Below are positions 12,901 through 23,668 of a DNA stretch of 64,000 nt, piece by piece. The stretch lies in contig CACRXE010000010.1 in assembly GCA_902685375.1 (NCBI GenBank), positions 124,001 through 188,000 on the forward strand, written 5' to 3'. The DNA comes from Neostethus bicornis (lineage: Eukaryota > Chordata > Actinopteri > Atheriniformes > Phallostethidae). Each line of letters begins with the position of its first letter. The first letter of the stretch is position 1. The notes beneath the pieces were generated by a model. It did no database searches. It was not told the DNA's origin and was given only the letters and a program-made list of their open reading frames with translations. Both the position numbers and the translations under genes were made by a program.

Positions 12901-15900
12901 TATTTATGTTTTCATTTACAATTAATTTTAGTTTTAATTGTTTTATTTTCATTTTTTACTACAATCTATTTATTTTTGATTTCTTTTAATTTATTTGAAA
13001 TTAATATTTTTTTCAAGTTTTTTTTTTATTTAATGTCATTTTATGTTATTAAAAATAAAATGTAATAAATTTGAATACATGTTTTTATTTCTTTTAATTT
13101 TGGGGGGGGTTATCTTTTAATATTTTTCAAATGTTTTCCTTCATTTATTTTTCAAGTCTTTCTTTCTAAAATGTAATTTATATTCTGCTGTAAAATTTTC
13201 TTAATTTTTTCTAATATTTATTATAATTTTTTTGCCCCTCCATCCTTCCTCCACTCTCTCTGACCCTTCTCTTTCTCCTCCTCTCTGTCTCTCTCCCCCT
13301 TTCTGACCCCCCCGGCCCTCCCTCTTTCCGTATCCAGGGAAACTTTGGCGAAGTTTTTAAAGGAACTTTAATTCGTGAAAAAACGCCCGTCGCCGTAAAA
13401 ACATGTAAAGAAGACGTTCCTTCAGAGCAAAAAATCCGGTTCCTGTCGGAGGCTAGGTGGGTGGCCTCCTATGCGCGACAATTTAAAACACAGGCTTTTT
13501 TTTTTTTTTTTCTTTTTAACAATTTAGATAAACTTGGTGGGTGGTACGAAGGGAGGGGGGTGGCACGAAGGGTGTCATGGAGGCTAGCTGGGTGGCACGG
13601 AGGGTGGCATGAAGGGAGGGGTTGTAGGCCAAATGGGTCACTTTTTGAGATTTTTTGACAAATAAGCAACTTTTTGGCAACTTTTTGTCTATTAAGTCGC
13701 CAATAAGTAAAACAAAGTTCTAACAAAGTTTTTAAAAAATTGTGAAAAATTTTTTTTTTAAAAACCCTCAAAAAGAGTGGGGTTTTTTTTTTTCCATTTT
13801 GGGAAAAAAAGTGACGTTTTTGCAATTTCTTGACAAAAAGGAACCTTTACAATTTTTGTGATGTTTTGACAAAAAAGTTGCAAAAAGGTCTCGTTGGTTA
13901 GCATGCTAACGGTAACGCTAGTCGGTTAGCATGTTAACGCTAACGCCGCTCTCTGATTCATTGCAGGATTTTGAAGAATTACGATCATCCGAATATTGTG
14001 AAATTGATCGGAGTTTGTACGCAACGCCAGCCGATTTACATCGTCATGGAGTTGGTGCCAGGTGGGCGGGATTCACTCACACACATTCATATACTTACAC
14101 TGTCACACACACTCATACACATGGCGACGGATTTATTAAATAATTTCTTTAAAAAGCAAAAAAGTTAAAAAATTAAGAAAAAAAATTTGATGTAAAAAAA
14201 AAAAAAAAAGCTTTTAAAAAAAAAAAAAAAACTTTAATAATAACTAAAATAACAAAAAATAAACTTAAATTTTTAAAAATACAATTAAAACTTAATAAAT
14301 AATCTAATAAATAAAATACAGAATAAAAAACTACCAAAATTTCTTTGAATTTTGATTAATTTGATCAAAATTTAACTATTTTGATTGGGGGTACTGGAGA
14401 GGAGGGTCCGTCGGATTGTCGAATCTCGGATTGAAGAGGAGCAGTGTGGTTTCCGTCCCGGATGTGGAACTATGGACCAGCTCTATACCCTCTTCAGGAT
14501 CCTGGAGGGGTCATGGGAGTTTGCCCAACCAGTCTACATGTGTTTTGTGGATCTGGAGAAGGCATTCGATCGTGTCCCTAGGGGACTCCTGTGGAGGGTG
14601 CTCCGGGAGTACGGAGTCTCGGAGCCCTTAGTACAGGCTGGCCGGTCTCTGTACGACCGGAGCCAGAGCTTGGTTCGTATAGCAGGCAGTATGTCTATTC
14701 CATTTCCAGTGAGAGTTGGACTCCGCCAAGCCTGCCCTTTGTCACCGATTCTGTTCATCACCTTTATGGACAGAATATCTAGGCGCAGCCGAGGCGTTGG
14801 AGGGATCCATTTTGGTGACCTCAGGATCGGATCTCTGCTTTTTGTGGATGATGTGGTTCTGTTGGCTTCATCGGACCGTGATCTCCAGCTCTCACTGGAT
14901 CGATTTGCTGCCGAGTGTGAAGCGGCCGGGATGGGAATTAGCGCCTCCAAATCCGAGACCATGGTCCTCGCCCGGAAAAGGGTGGAATGCCCCCTGCGGG
15001 TCAGGGACAGGGTCCTGCCCCAAGTGGAGGAGTTTAAGTATAAGGAGTTTAAGGCATCAGCTATAACTAGGACGCTGCATCGGTCCGTCGTGGTAATGAG
15101 AGCTGAGCTGAAAAGCAAATCTCTCGATTTACAAGCCGATCTACGTTCCAACCCTCACCTATGGTCACCAGCTGTGGGTGGTGACCGAAAGGAGCTTCCT
15201 CCGCAGGGTGGCTGGGCTCGTACTCAGAGATCGGGTGAGGAGCTCTGCCCTCTGGGAGGAGCTCAGTGTCGAGCTGCTCCTCCTCCAGGTCAAGAGGAGC
15301 CAGATGGGGTGGTTACAGGATGCCCCCCGAGCGCTTCGCTGGTGAGGTGTTTCGGGCAGTCCCACCAGGAGGAGACCCAGAGGCAGACCCCCAGACCTGC
15401 TGGAGAGACTATGTCTCACAACTGGACAGGAAACACCTCAGGATCCTCCTGGGTGAGCTGGAGGAAGCAGCCGAGGTGAGAGAGGCCTGGGCTGCCCGTC
15501 TGACGCCCCCGCGACCCAGTTCCAGATGAGCGGAAGACGACAAGACGGAACGGAATAAGAAAGTAATAAAAATTTCAAGAAATTAACAAAAAAAAAAAAA
15601 ATCTAAAGAAAAATAACAAAAAAATGTTAAAATCTAAAGTAAAATGAGAAAAAAAATTAATAAAAATACAACAAAACAAAATTGTTGTTTTATAAAAAAC
15701 AAATAATGAAAGAAAATTATGTATTTTTTTATATCTAATGAATAAAATTGAGAATTTTTTTAAAGAAAAAGTTCACGAAGAAAAAAACAAACAAGAGTTT
15801 GCGATGCTACATCGCATACGCTGGTAAATTAACAATGCAGCAGTTGTCAAACACAACAGACATGGACAAGACTCAGGAGGATGAGACAGTCCCAGGGGCG

Positions 15901-18900
15901 GATCCGGGAGGAACGTGGGGGTGCACGTCCTCCACACCACCCCTTTGGTCCACAAAAAAAAAAAAAAAATGTTCTTACTACTTTAATTATTATAAACTTT
16001 GGGCAAAATGAGCATCAAAATGCAGAAAAATTACTTATTTTTCAAAATGTTCTGGGGGGCGAGGGGAATGCCTCCTCACGCCCCCACCCACCCTTTTAGA
16101 AAATCCTGGATTTTCCCCTGAGTCATGCCACTGAAAGGCAAGTTTTATACAAAAATAATAAAGACGGGACAATAAATAAAAACATAGTAATCTGTAGTTT
16201 TTTCAAAAAGGAGTTCTCCTACCAGCTGAGCAACTCCAGCCTGACATACCATCTAAAGCTAAACATGTTCAGGCAAGTTCCTCTGTTGGGAGTGTGGCTA
16301 CCGGGAGCTCGCTCCGCCAAACCAAGCTAGCTGAATTTGGCAAGCGAATGAGCAAATCTACAACAGAGAAATTAACAAATACTATCACAAAGTGGGTTGC
16401 TGCTGATTGCAGGATTATTCTATTGTTGAAGAAAACAATGAACCCCAACCCTTGTTTTACTTTTTCTAATGGTGCACCTGGCCTCATGAGGCACAGTTCA
16501 CCAATAATAAATTGGATTTAAAATCTTCTCTTCTAACTGTATTCAATTGATTAGTCATACAGTCTTCTTCTCCTTTCGGCATTTCCCTTCAGGGGTCGCC
16601 ACAGCAAGTCAGTTTCTTCCATCTAACCCTATCTGCTGCATCTTCTTCAGTCACACCAACTATCTTCATGTCTTCCTTCACTGTATCCATGAACCTCCTC
16701 TTTGGTCTTCCTCTAGCCCTCTTTCCTGGTGGTTCCAAACCCAGCATCCTTCTTCTGATGTACTCAGTCTCTCTCCTCTGTACATGTCCAAACCATCTCA
16801 GTCTGGCCTCCCGGACTTTATCTCCAAAACCTCTAACATGTGCTGTTCCTCTGATATACTAATTTCTGATCCTGTCCATCCTGGTCACTCCCAGAGAGAT
16901 CCTCAGCATCTCCATCTCTGCTTCCTGTCTTTTCCTCAGTGGCACTGTCTCTAGACCAAACAGCATGGCGGGTCTCACCACGGCATGGCATGGTACTGTA
17001 TGACTAATCAACAGATTAGTCATACAGTACCATGTATGACTAATAGGGTTAGGGTTAGGGCTAGTCATACAGTACAATTTTTTAATAACCTAGAATTTAA
17101 ATTCTTTATCAGGAGACCTTTAGCAAATATGACGTTAAATTGCAATTAATTCGATTTATTAATTACACAATCTTGTAATTAATTTGATTAATTACCAGTG
17201 AGGGAGGCATCCTTACCAGATGCCCAAACCACCTACCCCTGGTTGATAAGATTTATATGAGATTGAAAATGTAATCTATTTTTTGTTTTATTATCATGAT
17301 TTGCTGTGAAATATTCTTTAATTTAGACTTGATTTCAACGTCAGACGAAGAAAAATGAGCATATTTATTTGAACTATTTTTTAAACTAGTAAATTATATA
17401 AAAATCCTGGGACTTTATGTTTCATGGCCGTCTGTCTGCTTGTCAGTCAATCACCTTCTTAATTGTCCATCCCTTACGGGGTGGCGGGAGCCCATCAGGT
17501 CTGATTCAAGGCAAGGGGCAGGGTACACCCTGAATAGGTCGCCAGTCTGTCGGTGAGCCACACACACACATTCCCAGAAGCCAATCAACCTAACATGTAT
17601 GTTTATGGAGGAAACCAGAAAAAAAAAAACACATACACGGCAGAACATGCAAACTACATACAGAAAGGACAGTGTTCCAAATCTCGTCCCCACCCTGGAC
17701 TCGAACCCTGACCTTCTTGCTGTGAGGCCACTGCCACCCACTGTGGCACCATGCCGCCTGTCCGTCTGCCTGAATGTGACGGCAGAGCTTTTTCAAGGTG
17801 CAGGACAACCAAAAAAAAAAGGAATAATTTATAAAATCAAACAAAAACTTTATAGAATAAAAAATTAAAACAATTAATAAAAAAATATACCTATTTTGAG
17901 GGCGGCACGGTGGGGCAGTCACAGCAAGAAGGTTGTGGGTTCGAGTCCTGGGTGGGAACGAGGCTTGGAACACTGTCCTTTCTGTGTGGAGTTTGCATGT
18001 TCTCCCCGTATTTGCGTGGGTTTCCTCCGGGTACTACGGTTTCCTTCGACCCTCCAAAGATATGCATGCTAGGTTGATTGGCCGGTGCCAAATTGCCCCC
18101 AGGAATGAGTGTGTGTGTGTGTGTGTGTGTGTGTGGATGGTTGTACGTGTGTGGCCTTGTGACAGCCTGGCGACCTCTTTGGGTGTACCCTGCCCTCGCC
18201 TTGAATCAGCCGGGATGGGCTGTGGCAACCCCCGCAATCCTGAAAAGGATAGCTGGATAAGAAGATGACTGATACCTATTTTGTCTTTAAATGTATTAAA
18301 AATGAAAAGATATTAAAAAAATGTATTAAATGTAAGAAATTTTTAAAAAATAAATTTCACCAAAAAAAAAAAAAAGATTTGTGACCTCTTTTTTCTAATT
18401 TTAGGTCATTTTTTTGTGACGTTTTGCAAGTTTTTGTCACATTTTTGCAACTTTTTGTTTTGGTGACGTCATTTATTCAGAAAATGTAACAATTATTTGC
18501 GATTTTTCAGAATTTCTTGGATTTTTTTAAAACATTTTTTATTGACTTCAAAGGTTTTTTTGTTGTTGTTTTTCCAAAAATTTTAGCTATTTTTTTTTCC
18601 GAATTTTGTTAAGTTTTGGGATTTTGTGGGATTTTTAGAAAAACTTTTGTGAAGTTTCGCAATTTTTTTTTTTTTTTTTTTTTTTTAATTTCCCCAAATC
18701 TTTTAGACGATTTTTGGAATTTTTTGGCAAATATTTAAAAAAAAAAATTCAAGTTTTTTTTTTCAATCAATTTTCAAATTTTAAAAATCAAATATAATCA
18801 AACTTAAATAAAACTTGTCTCCGCAGCGTTCCGTCTTCACAGTTACCCTGACATTCCGTCTCCGCGATAACGTCCCTCTGTTTCTGCCCTAGGTGGTGAC

Positions 18901-20134
18901 TTCCTGTCGTTTCTACGAAAGAAAAAAGACGAATTAAAGACGAAGCAACTGATTCGATTCGCTGTCGACGCAGCTTCTGGAATGTCGTACCTGGAAGAAA
19001 AAAACTGCATCCATAGGTAACGAGGACACACACACATAAAGACACACACAGACATATACACACTCACACACACACACTGATATACACTTACACACACTGA
19101 TTGTACACACACACTCGTGTTTTTTTCAAAACTCCACCCCCTTACTATTTCCTGACCCTGTCCCCTTCATTCTCTGACCCTGCCGTCTTCCTATTCTCTG
19201 ACTCCACCCCTTCATATTCTCTGACCCCACCCTCTACCTACTCCCCGACCCTTCCCCCTTCAGGGATCTGGCTGCCAGGAACTGTCTTGTTGCCGATGGC
19301 AACGTTTTAAAAATCAGTGATTTCGGAATGAGCCGCCAAGAAGACGACGGCGTTTATTCTTCATCGGGTTTAAAACAGATCCCAATAAAATGGACGGCGC
19401 CCGAGGCTCTGAACTATGGTAAGCTAACCATGCTAACGATGCTAATGTTGCTATCCATGCTAATAATGCTAAGGCACGGCAAGTTTATTTGTGTAGCACA
19501 ATTCATACAAAATGTAATTCAAAGTAATGTAATTCAAGTGTAATGCTAACCATGCTAGTGATGATAACATGTTGCTAACTCAATGCTAACGTCGTTACAG
19601 GTCGTTACAGCTCTGAAAGCGACGTCTGGAGTTTCGGGATTCTTCTTTGGGAAACGTTTAGTTTGGGGGTTTGTCCTTATCCCGGGATGACCAATCAGCA
19701 GGCCAGAGAGCAGGTGGAGAAAGGTAAGGATCCGAGTCTAAGTGAGGTGATGTAACGACTCACATTTAAAAATGAAAAAAAGTTTAAAAAAAAAAATAAA
19801 GAAAATATGCAATAAAATTTTTTTTTTCAAATTCCAAAGGAAAAAATATTCAAGAAATTTTCAAAATCTTCCAAGCATTTAAAAAATTTGGATTTTTTTT
19901 TTTTTCTTGTTTTGAAACATTAATAAAAAAAAATGTAAGTTTATGAACTTTAAAAAATTGGAAAATTTGTGAAAAAAGTTTTGAAAAATTCTAAAAATAG
20001 TAAAGACTTTGTAAAGGTAAAAAATAAATGAAAAAAATTGCAAAATTTGCTAATATTAAAAAAATATGTATAAAAATCTAGAAATTGTCAAGAGTATGCA
20101 ACTTTTAATTGGTATAGGAGTGTGTGTGTGTGAG

Positions 20135-20170
<36 letters not shown>

Positions 20171-20382
20171 AGCGAGCGAGCGAGCGTGTGAGTGAGTGAG
20201 TGTGTGAGTGAGTCTCCACGGTAACGCCCTCTCTCCGTCTCCCAGGTTACCGCATGGCCTGCCCGCAGCGTTGCCCGGACGACGTCTTCAAAATCATGCA
20301 GAAATGCTGGCGTTACGAACCCGAAGAACGACCAAAGTTCGTGGAGCTTCAACGAGAGCTGGCGGCCATGAAGAAGAAGTAG
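6024..20382 (+). CDS. fer: Tyrosine-protein kinase Fer (partial: 5' exons upstream of window)
   Basis: Cytoplasmic tyrosine kinase of the FES/FER family, acting at membranes, cell junctions and the actin cytoskeleton. Sixteen exons join in frame: 6024-6123, 7193-7376, 7687-7824, 8468-8587, 9116-9232, 9685-9856, 9934-10017, 11539-11742, 12235-12357, 12525-12581, 13338-13456, 13967-14061, 18893-19016, 19264-19418, 19601-19723, 20246-20382 (683 codons plus TAG). Window residues ~1-180 are the C-terminal F-BAR part; ~180-305 the coiled-coil linker; ~322-410 the SH2 domain (WYHGAIPR, FLVRES with phosphotyrosine-binding Arg345); ~427-683 the kinase: glycine loop GKGNFGEV, Lys454 (VAVK), HRDLAARN 545-552, DFG 565-567, activation Tyr577 (DGVYSSSG), APEAL. 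FER rather than FES: the linker reads PLAEQDWYHGAIPR and the activation segment SRQEDDGVYSSSGLKQIPIKW. About 140 N-terminal residues are missing and must lie left of position 1. All splice sites are GT/AG and no lesion is visible. Confidence 0.95.
6124..9684. repeat. Low-complexity T-rich fer introns
   Basis: Introns between fer exons 1 and 6 consist largely of T runs with scattered A (for example 6190-7150, 7560-7680, 8100-8460, 8630-9110, 9290-9600). ORFs here are phenylalanine-rich artefacts. No transposon termini were recognised. Confidence 0.7.
7377..7510 (+). repeat. GCTAAC-type tandem array at fer exon 2 donor
   Basis: Irregular repeats of gctaac with short spacers start inside the exon end (gctaacgct) and run through the donor into the intron. 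A copy at about 7431-7449 repeats the junction itself (gctaatgctgtgagctaac). Confidence 0.7.
10334..10636 (+). pseudogene. hAT transposase C-terminal fragment
   Basis: An open frame of 100 codons contains FGSAAMCEQTFSIMK, RPNLTNLHLRSILGI and similar blocks typical of the hAT dimerisation region (a ..CE.TFS.M.. core). Everything upstream, including the catalytic part, is missing, so it cannot be an active transposase. It resembles domesticated hAT-derived proteins such as the GTF2IRD2/ZBED type only at family level. Confidence 0.7.
10672..10778 (-). mobile_element. tRNA-like retroposed insertion inside the hAT copy
   Basis: A 107-bp insert is flanked by a perfect 15-bp direct repeat ACAGTGCGCGCAGAT (10657-10671 and 10779-10793). 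Read on the minus strand it contains an A-box-like TGGTTGAGATATCAGG and a B box GGGTTCGAATCCC, the internal polymerase III promoter of tRNA-derived SINEs. No long A tail is seen. The comparable hAT sequence elsewhere (about 3770-3800) lacks the insert. Confidence 0.7.
12370..12475 (+). repeat. GT microsatellite in fer intron 9
   Basis: Interrupted (gt)n runs with 'gtatcagt' spacers begin about 15 bp after the exon 9 donor. Confidence 0.8.
13527..13632 (+). repeat. Degenerate tandem repeat echoing fer exon 11 donor
   Basis: G-rich repeats with units like 'gggtggcacgaaggg'. One unit (about 13578-13600) reads ggaggctagctgggtggc, close to the true exon 11 end and donor at 13449-13466 (ggaggctaggtgggtggc). 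Confidence 0.55.
14384..15558 (+). pseudogene. Rex3-type (RTE clade) LINE, RT region to 3' end
   Basis: A 364-codon frame (14385-15479) encodes the reverse transcriptase core: QCGFRPGCGTMDQLYTL, VDLEKAFDRVPRGLLW, the LRQACPLSPILF block, LLFVDDVVLLAS in the catalytic position (FVDD instead of the usual FADD) and KSETMVLARKRVE. After 'EEFKY' about 20 codons present in other copies (LGVLFTSGGR...) are deleted, and the C-terminal third is frameshifted. It ends in the usual 'gcggaagacgac' tail. 5' truncated; inserted in fer intron 12. Confidence 0.85.
15885..16135. mobile_element. Probable DNA transposon fragment
   Basis: Begins 'caggggcggatccggg' and ends with 'aatcctggattttcccctg', giving partially inverted ends that flank a short A-rich core and C-rich blocks. 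Family not assigned. Confidence 0.35.
16290..16520 (+). pseudogene. hAT (ZBED-like) transposase fragment
   Basis: The frame from 16294 reads RQTKLAEFGKRMSKSTTEKL followed by TNTITKWVAADCR, which resembles the region following the BED finger in ZBED-type hAT transposases. The frame then drifts. Short and broken; family call is inference. Confidence 0.4.
16564..17013 (-). mobile_element. RTE-clade LINE 5'-truncated insertion (copy C)
   Basis: 3' terminal region of the RTE family in minus orientation, flanked by the 15-bp direct repeat GATTAGTCATACAGT (16549-16563 and 17014-17028). At its 5' junction 20 bp (16989-17008) are a perfect inverted copy of target sequence 17015-17034, making a hairpin with a 6-bp loop. 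Confidence 0.75.
17040..17062 (+). repeat. Short telomere-like TTAGGG tract
   Basis: Three TAGGG units beside the hairpin at 16989-17034. Similar short 'agggttaggg' tracts occur near 25608-25622, 35276-35290 and 8985-9003. Too short to be a telomere. Confidence 0.6.
17457..17765 (-). repeat. Common dispersed fish repeat, minus copy
   Basis: Read on the minus strand it has the blocks 'aacatgcaaactac' (as its complement), 'ggtttcctcc'-like sequence and a 'cagggtgtaccctgcc' region shared with 17895-18268, 44485-44805, 47150-47270 and 60140-60300. Family name not assigned. It forms an inverted pair with the next copy. Confidence 0.6.
17895..18268 (+). repeat. Common dispersed fish repeat, plus copy
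   Basis: Contains 'ctgtgtggagtttgcatg', 'ttctccccgtatttgcg', a GT microsatellite (18110-18134), 'gggtgtaccctgcc' and a terminal 'ggatagctggataag'. Located in fer intron 12. Confidence 0.6.
20118..20216 (+). repeat. Compound microsatellite before fer last exon
   Basis: Successive blocks of (gt)n, (gcgt)n, (gcga)n and (gtga)n, about 30 bp upstream of the exon 16 acceptor. The pyrimidine tract (ccctctctccgtctcccag) is intact. Confidence 0.9.
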
Positions 20383-21400
20383 AGCCGTTACTGCTAGCGA
20401 CGGTTAGCTGTCATAAAGAGGAAGTGAAGCCGTTCACTAACATCGAAAATCAAATACTAATATTTTTATTACTATTTTTTTCCCAGATGTGGGGACGTTA
20501 GGTTTAAATGGCTAAAATTAGCATCTGTGGCTAACATTAGCATTAGCAACACTAGCATTTAGCGCTGAGTCAGTTTTATTTTTATAGCCCAATATTTTTT
20601 TTTTTTTTTTTTTTTTACATACGTAATTCATTCCTCAATGGACAAATTTGTGTGCACCGCAGCAGGCAGCCATGACAGCGCCAATGGTGGATGTAAGGGG
20701 GGTCAGGTGTCTTCCCCAAGGACACTGACACATGAGCTCAATGGGATTCGAACCGGCTTCTCCCGGTCATTAAAGTTTTATATGTCTAAAAACACTAGCA
20801 TCAACCAGCAAGTGAAGCCGTTACCGTTAGCAACACTAGCATCCAGTCCTAAAAACTACAATCAACAACCAGCAAGTGAAGCCGTTACCGTTAGCAACAC
20901 TAGCATCCAGTCCTAAAAACTACAATCAACAACCAGGAAGTGAAGCCGTTACTGTTTTCTAGATGCTAGCACATGCTAACATGATGCCAGTGTTAGCTAC
21001 AAATGCTAATGTTTTTAATTATTTTTTTTTACTTAAAAAATGTATCTTTTCTATATTTTTAACACTAAAAATGTTTTTTATTTATTCTTTTAAAAAAATT
21101 TATTCTGATGTCACTTTTATTAAAAATAAGCCACGTTAGTCTGTTTGGTCATCACCTTTCTGATATAATTTATATTTAATTGCTTTTCTCTGATTGGCTA
21201 GTTGATTTCTCTGATTGGAGTTTCTGACTGTAAATAACTTGTTTTTTAATGTTTTTTTTTTCACTAAAAATAAAAACATTTAAACAATTAAAAAATTTGT
21301 TTTTATTGATTTTATTTTGTTATTTAATCTTTGATTTTTAACGTCTTTGATTTTTAATTATTTTATAATCCTTTTAGAATTTCAATACCTTATTCATCCA
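20383..21400 (+). other. fer 3' UTR/flank with GCTAAC and tandem repeats
   Basis: Sequence after the stop codon. It contains GCTAAC-type words, a SINE (20628-20775), and a 64-bp tandem repeat at about 20793-20945 whose units start at 'ccagcaagtgaagccg' (20805, 20869, 20933) and resemble the proximal 3' UTR 'gaagtgaagccgtt' (20422-20436). A candidate AATAAA polyadenylation signal is at 21269-21274. The true 3' end is not determinable here. Confidence 0.5.
20628..20775 (-). mobile_element. tRNA-derived SINE (minus), truncated head
   Basis: On the minus strand it has the B-box-like GGTTCGAATCCCATTG followed by the body with 'ttggcgctgtcatggc' and 'tgctgcggtgcaca', matching the body of copies at 29622-29846 and 49579-49780. 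Confidence 0.65.
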
Positions 21401-21474
21401 ACATCTTCCATTGATCGTCTTCCATTTATCCCCGCCCGGGTTGGGGTCCGGGGTCTGACTCTGGGTCTCCTCCA

Positions 21475-21655
21475 GGTGTGACGAAACACCTCACCAGAGA
21501 CGGAGGCATCCTAACCAGAAGCCTGAACCACTCCATCTGTCTTCTCTTGACCCGGAGGAGTAACGGCTCTTGGAGGAGCTCCTCCCTGATGCCAGAGCTC
21601 CTCCAAGCGCCTAGGAGTCATACACACAGAGTCCTCTGGCAGAACTCTCGGTGGC
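21475..21655 (-). mobile_element. Rex3 3' fragment
   Basis: Minus-strand sequence matches the Rex3 C-terminal region (the part that reads LLQVERSQMG...RMP in better copies), but with several changes. It abuts the Tx1/L1 remnant. Confidence 0.55.
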
Positions 21656-22072
21656 AATGCTGTCGATGAAGAGAAACAAGACCCCAGGAGCAGACGGCCT
21701 GCCCCAGGAATTCTATGCCACCTTTTGGGATCAGATAAAGCATCCACTCCTGTTAGTGTACAAAGAAGCATTCCAGAATGGGTTTTTGCCCCATCCATGC
21801 GGACTGGAACTATAACCTTGCTCCATAAAAAAAGAAGTAAAGCAGACATAAAGAATTGGCGCCCTCTCATCTTGCTGGGGGTTGACGTAAAGATCTTGGC
21901 TAAATGTCTCTTTCGATGTCTGCGCTCCCTCTCAGCCCGCATTGTTGGACCTGAGCAGACTTCCAGGTCGAAAAGCCACTGACAACATATCGCTCATCAG
22001 AGGCTTTTACTTGTACAGTAAGGACAGACGTCTTCCTCTGGCCATTTTAGGGCTGGACCTGGAAAAAGCTTT

Positions 22073-22169
22073 GGAAGATAGAAAAGATGGAGAAACTGAA
22101 GAAAAAAGATGGAAGAAACTGACTTGCTGTGGCGACCCCTGAAGGGAAATGCCGAAAGGAGAAGAAGAA
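22073..22169 (+). mobile_element. 97-bp RTE tail inserted in the Tx1/L1 element
   Basis: The last ~97 bp of the RTE family (RWKKLTCCGDP coding part plus tail 'cgaaaggagaagaag') is flanked by a 17-bp direct repeat, gacctggaaaaagcttt at 22056-22072 and gacctgaaaaaagcttt at 22170-22186 (one mismatch). Removing it restores the LDLEKAFDSLRH reading of the host LINE. Confidence 0.85.
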
Positions 22170-23604
22170 GACCTGAAAAAAGCTTTTGATAGCCTTAGAC
22201 ATGACTACCTTATGTCCACCCTATCTGCTTTGGGGTTGGGGGAGGTAATGACCAGTTGGGTGAAGCTTTTATACACCGACTGCATCAGCCAAGTTCAGGT
22301 CAATGGACACCTGTCTTCCCCCCTAAAGGTGAACTCTGGGGTAAGGCAGGGTTGCCCCTTGTCGCCGCTTCTCTTTGTTTTGGCAATGGAACCTTTAGCT
22401 TGTGCCATACGAAGCTCCCAACATAAGAGGCCTAGTTCCCCCTGGTTGTGGAGGGACAGAGACAAAGTTAGCTGTCTACATGGATGACCTGTTGCTGCTG
22501 TTGACGGACAACGCCTCCATCTACCATGCGCTGCAGCTCTGAGACCAGTTTACAAAAGCATCTGGCACAACAGTTAACAAGGCCAAAAGTGAAGTCCTGT
22601 ATCTGAATTGGTCGGAGCCGAGAACCCCATGTGGCCTGACTGTCACCACAGACTCTGTAAAAGTTCTGAGAGTGCATGTAGGGGACGACATGGTTTCCCA
22701 TAACTGGACACAAAAGGTCTCAAAAGTGCGAGGTAAGCTGGCACAGTGGCAAGACAGAGAGTTGTCTTTGCTTTTACACCTAGCACCTTCCCGAACAGAG
22801 GTAATCTCCTCCCTGCCATACCTGGCTGCCACCCTTCCACCCCCACAAATGTGGTCCGAGCACTTCAAAAGACTATATTTAGATTCATCTGGGGGAGTGC
22901 ACATGAGAAGGTCAGACGAGAGATCATGTACAGGCCCGTGGCAATGGGCGGGAGGGCAGCGCCGGACATAAAAGCAAAACTCACGGCCATGTTCTTGACT
23001 CCAATCATTAGAGCAGGGCTGAACGAGACGGACGGTCCACCATGGGCATCCTTTGCACAATTCTGGATAGGACGGAGGGTCTTGATGGCGTGGAAGCAAC
23101 GGATTCCCCTGTCACGACCCTTTCCTGAAAAGCCCCCACCTGTTTATGAGACTGTTTTAAGTTCCCTGCAGGGGAACATCGAAAACATCCCTCCAGACAA
23201 ACTAAACCGGAAAGCAGTTGAGAAGGCTCTTTCAATGGGTAAGCGCCTGTCAAGTGTGGGGCTCCTGAATGAGGAGGAAACAGAATGTCTGGAGGAATGT
23301 GACAGATAAGACTTTAACCAACCCCCACAAAGACCTGGGCTGGCTCATGGCCCATGAGTGCCTACCAGTTGGGGCCTAGTTAGTGAGAAGGGGCTTCACG
23401 AGGAATGGGAGTTGTCCACCGTGCGGGAACCTGGAGACTGTAAGGCACCCCCTTTGGACTTGTCCTTTTGCGAGTACAATCTGGCGACGGTTGACACCCT
23501 GGTTTGAAAAGATGGACAAAACCAAATTGACCTATAGCCTTGTGCTATATGGGCGGACTGTTGGCGACCAGACACACTTCCAGCGCTGGTGGGTTGCAGT
23601 TACA

Positions 23605-23668
23605 TGCGTCAAAGACGCCCTAGGGAGGGCAAAGACGCCCTAGAGAGGGCGTCTTTGACGCATGCCTT
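23605..23668. repeat. Inverted repeat near 3' end of the L1 remnant
   Basis: The arm catgcgtcaaagacgccct (from about 23604) recurs as its perfect complement agggcgtctttgacgcatg (ending about 23663), with extra partial copies on both sides. Confidence 0.65.

Noticed and set aside
14534..15151. 205-codon open frame antisense to Rex3
   Set aside because: It mirrors the Rex3 RT frame and repeats at 55307-55786; codon pattern is that of the complement strand.
17040..17062. Interstitial telomere
   Set aside because: Only about three TAGGG units; other short tracts are scattered and equally small.
6024..20382. Calling the kinase FES instead of FER
   Set aside because: SH2 linker and activation segment follow FER residue choices (PLAEQDWYHGAIPR, SRQEDDGVYSSSG, NQQAREQVEKGYRM), which FES does not share.
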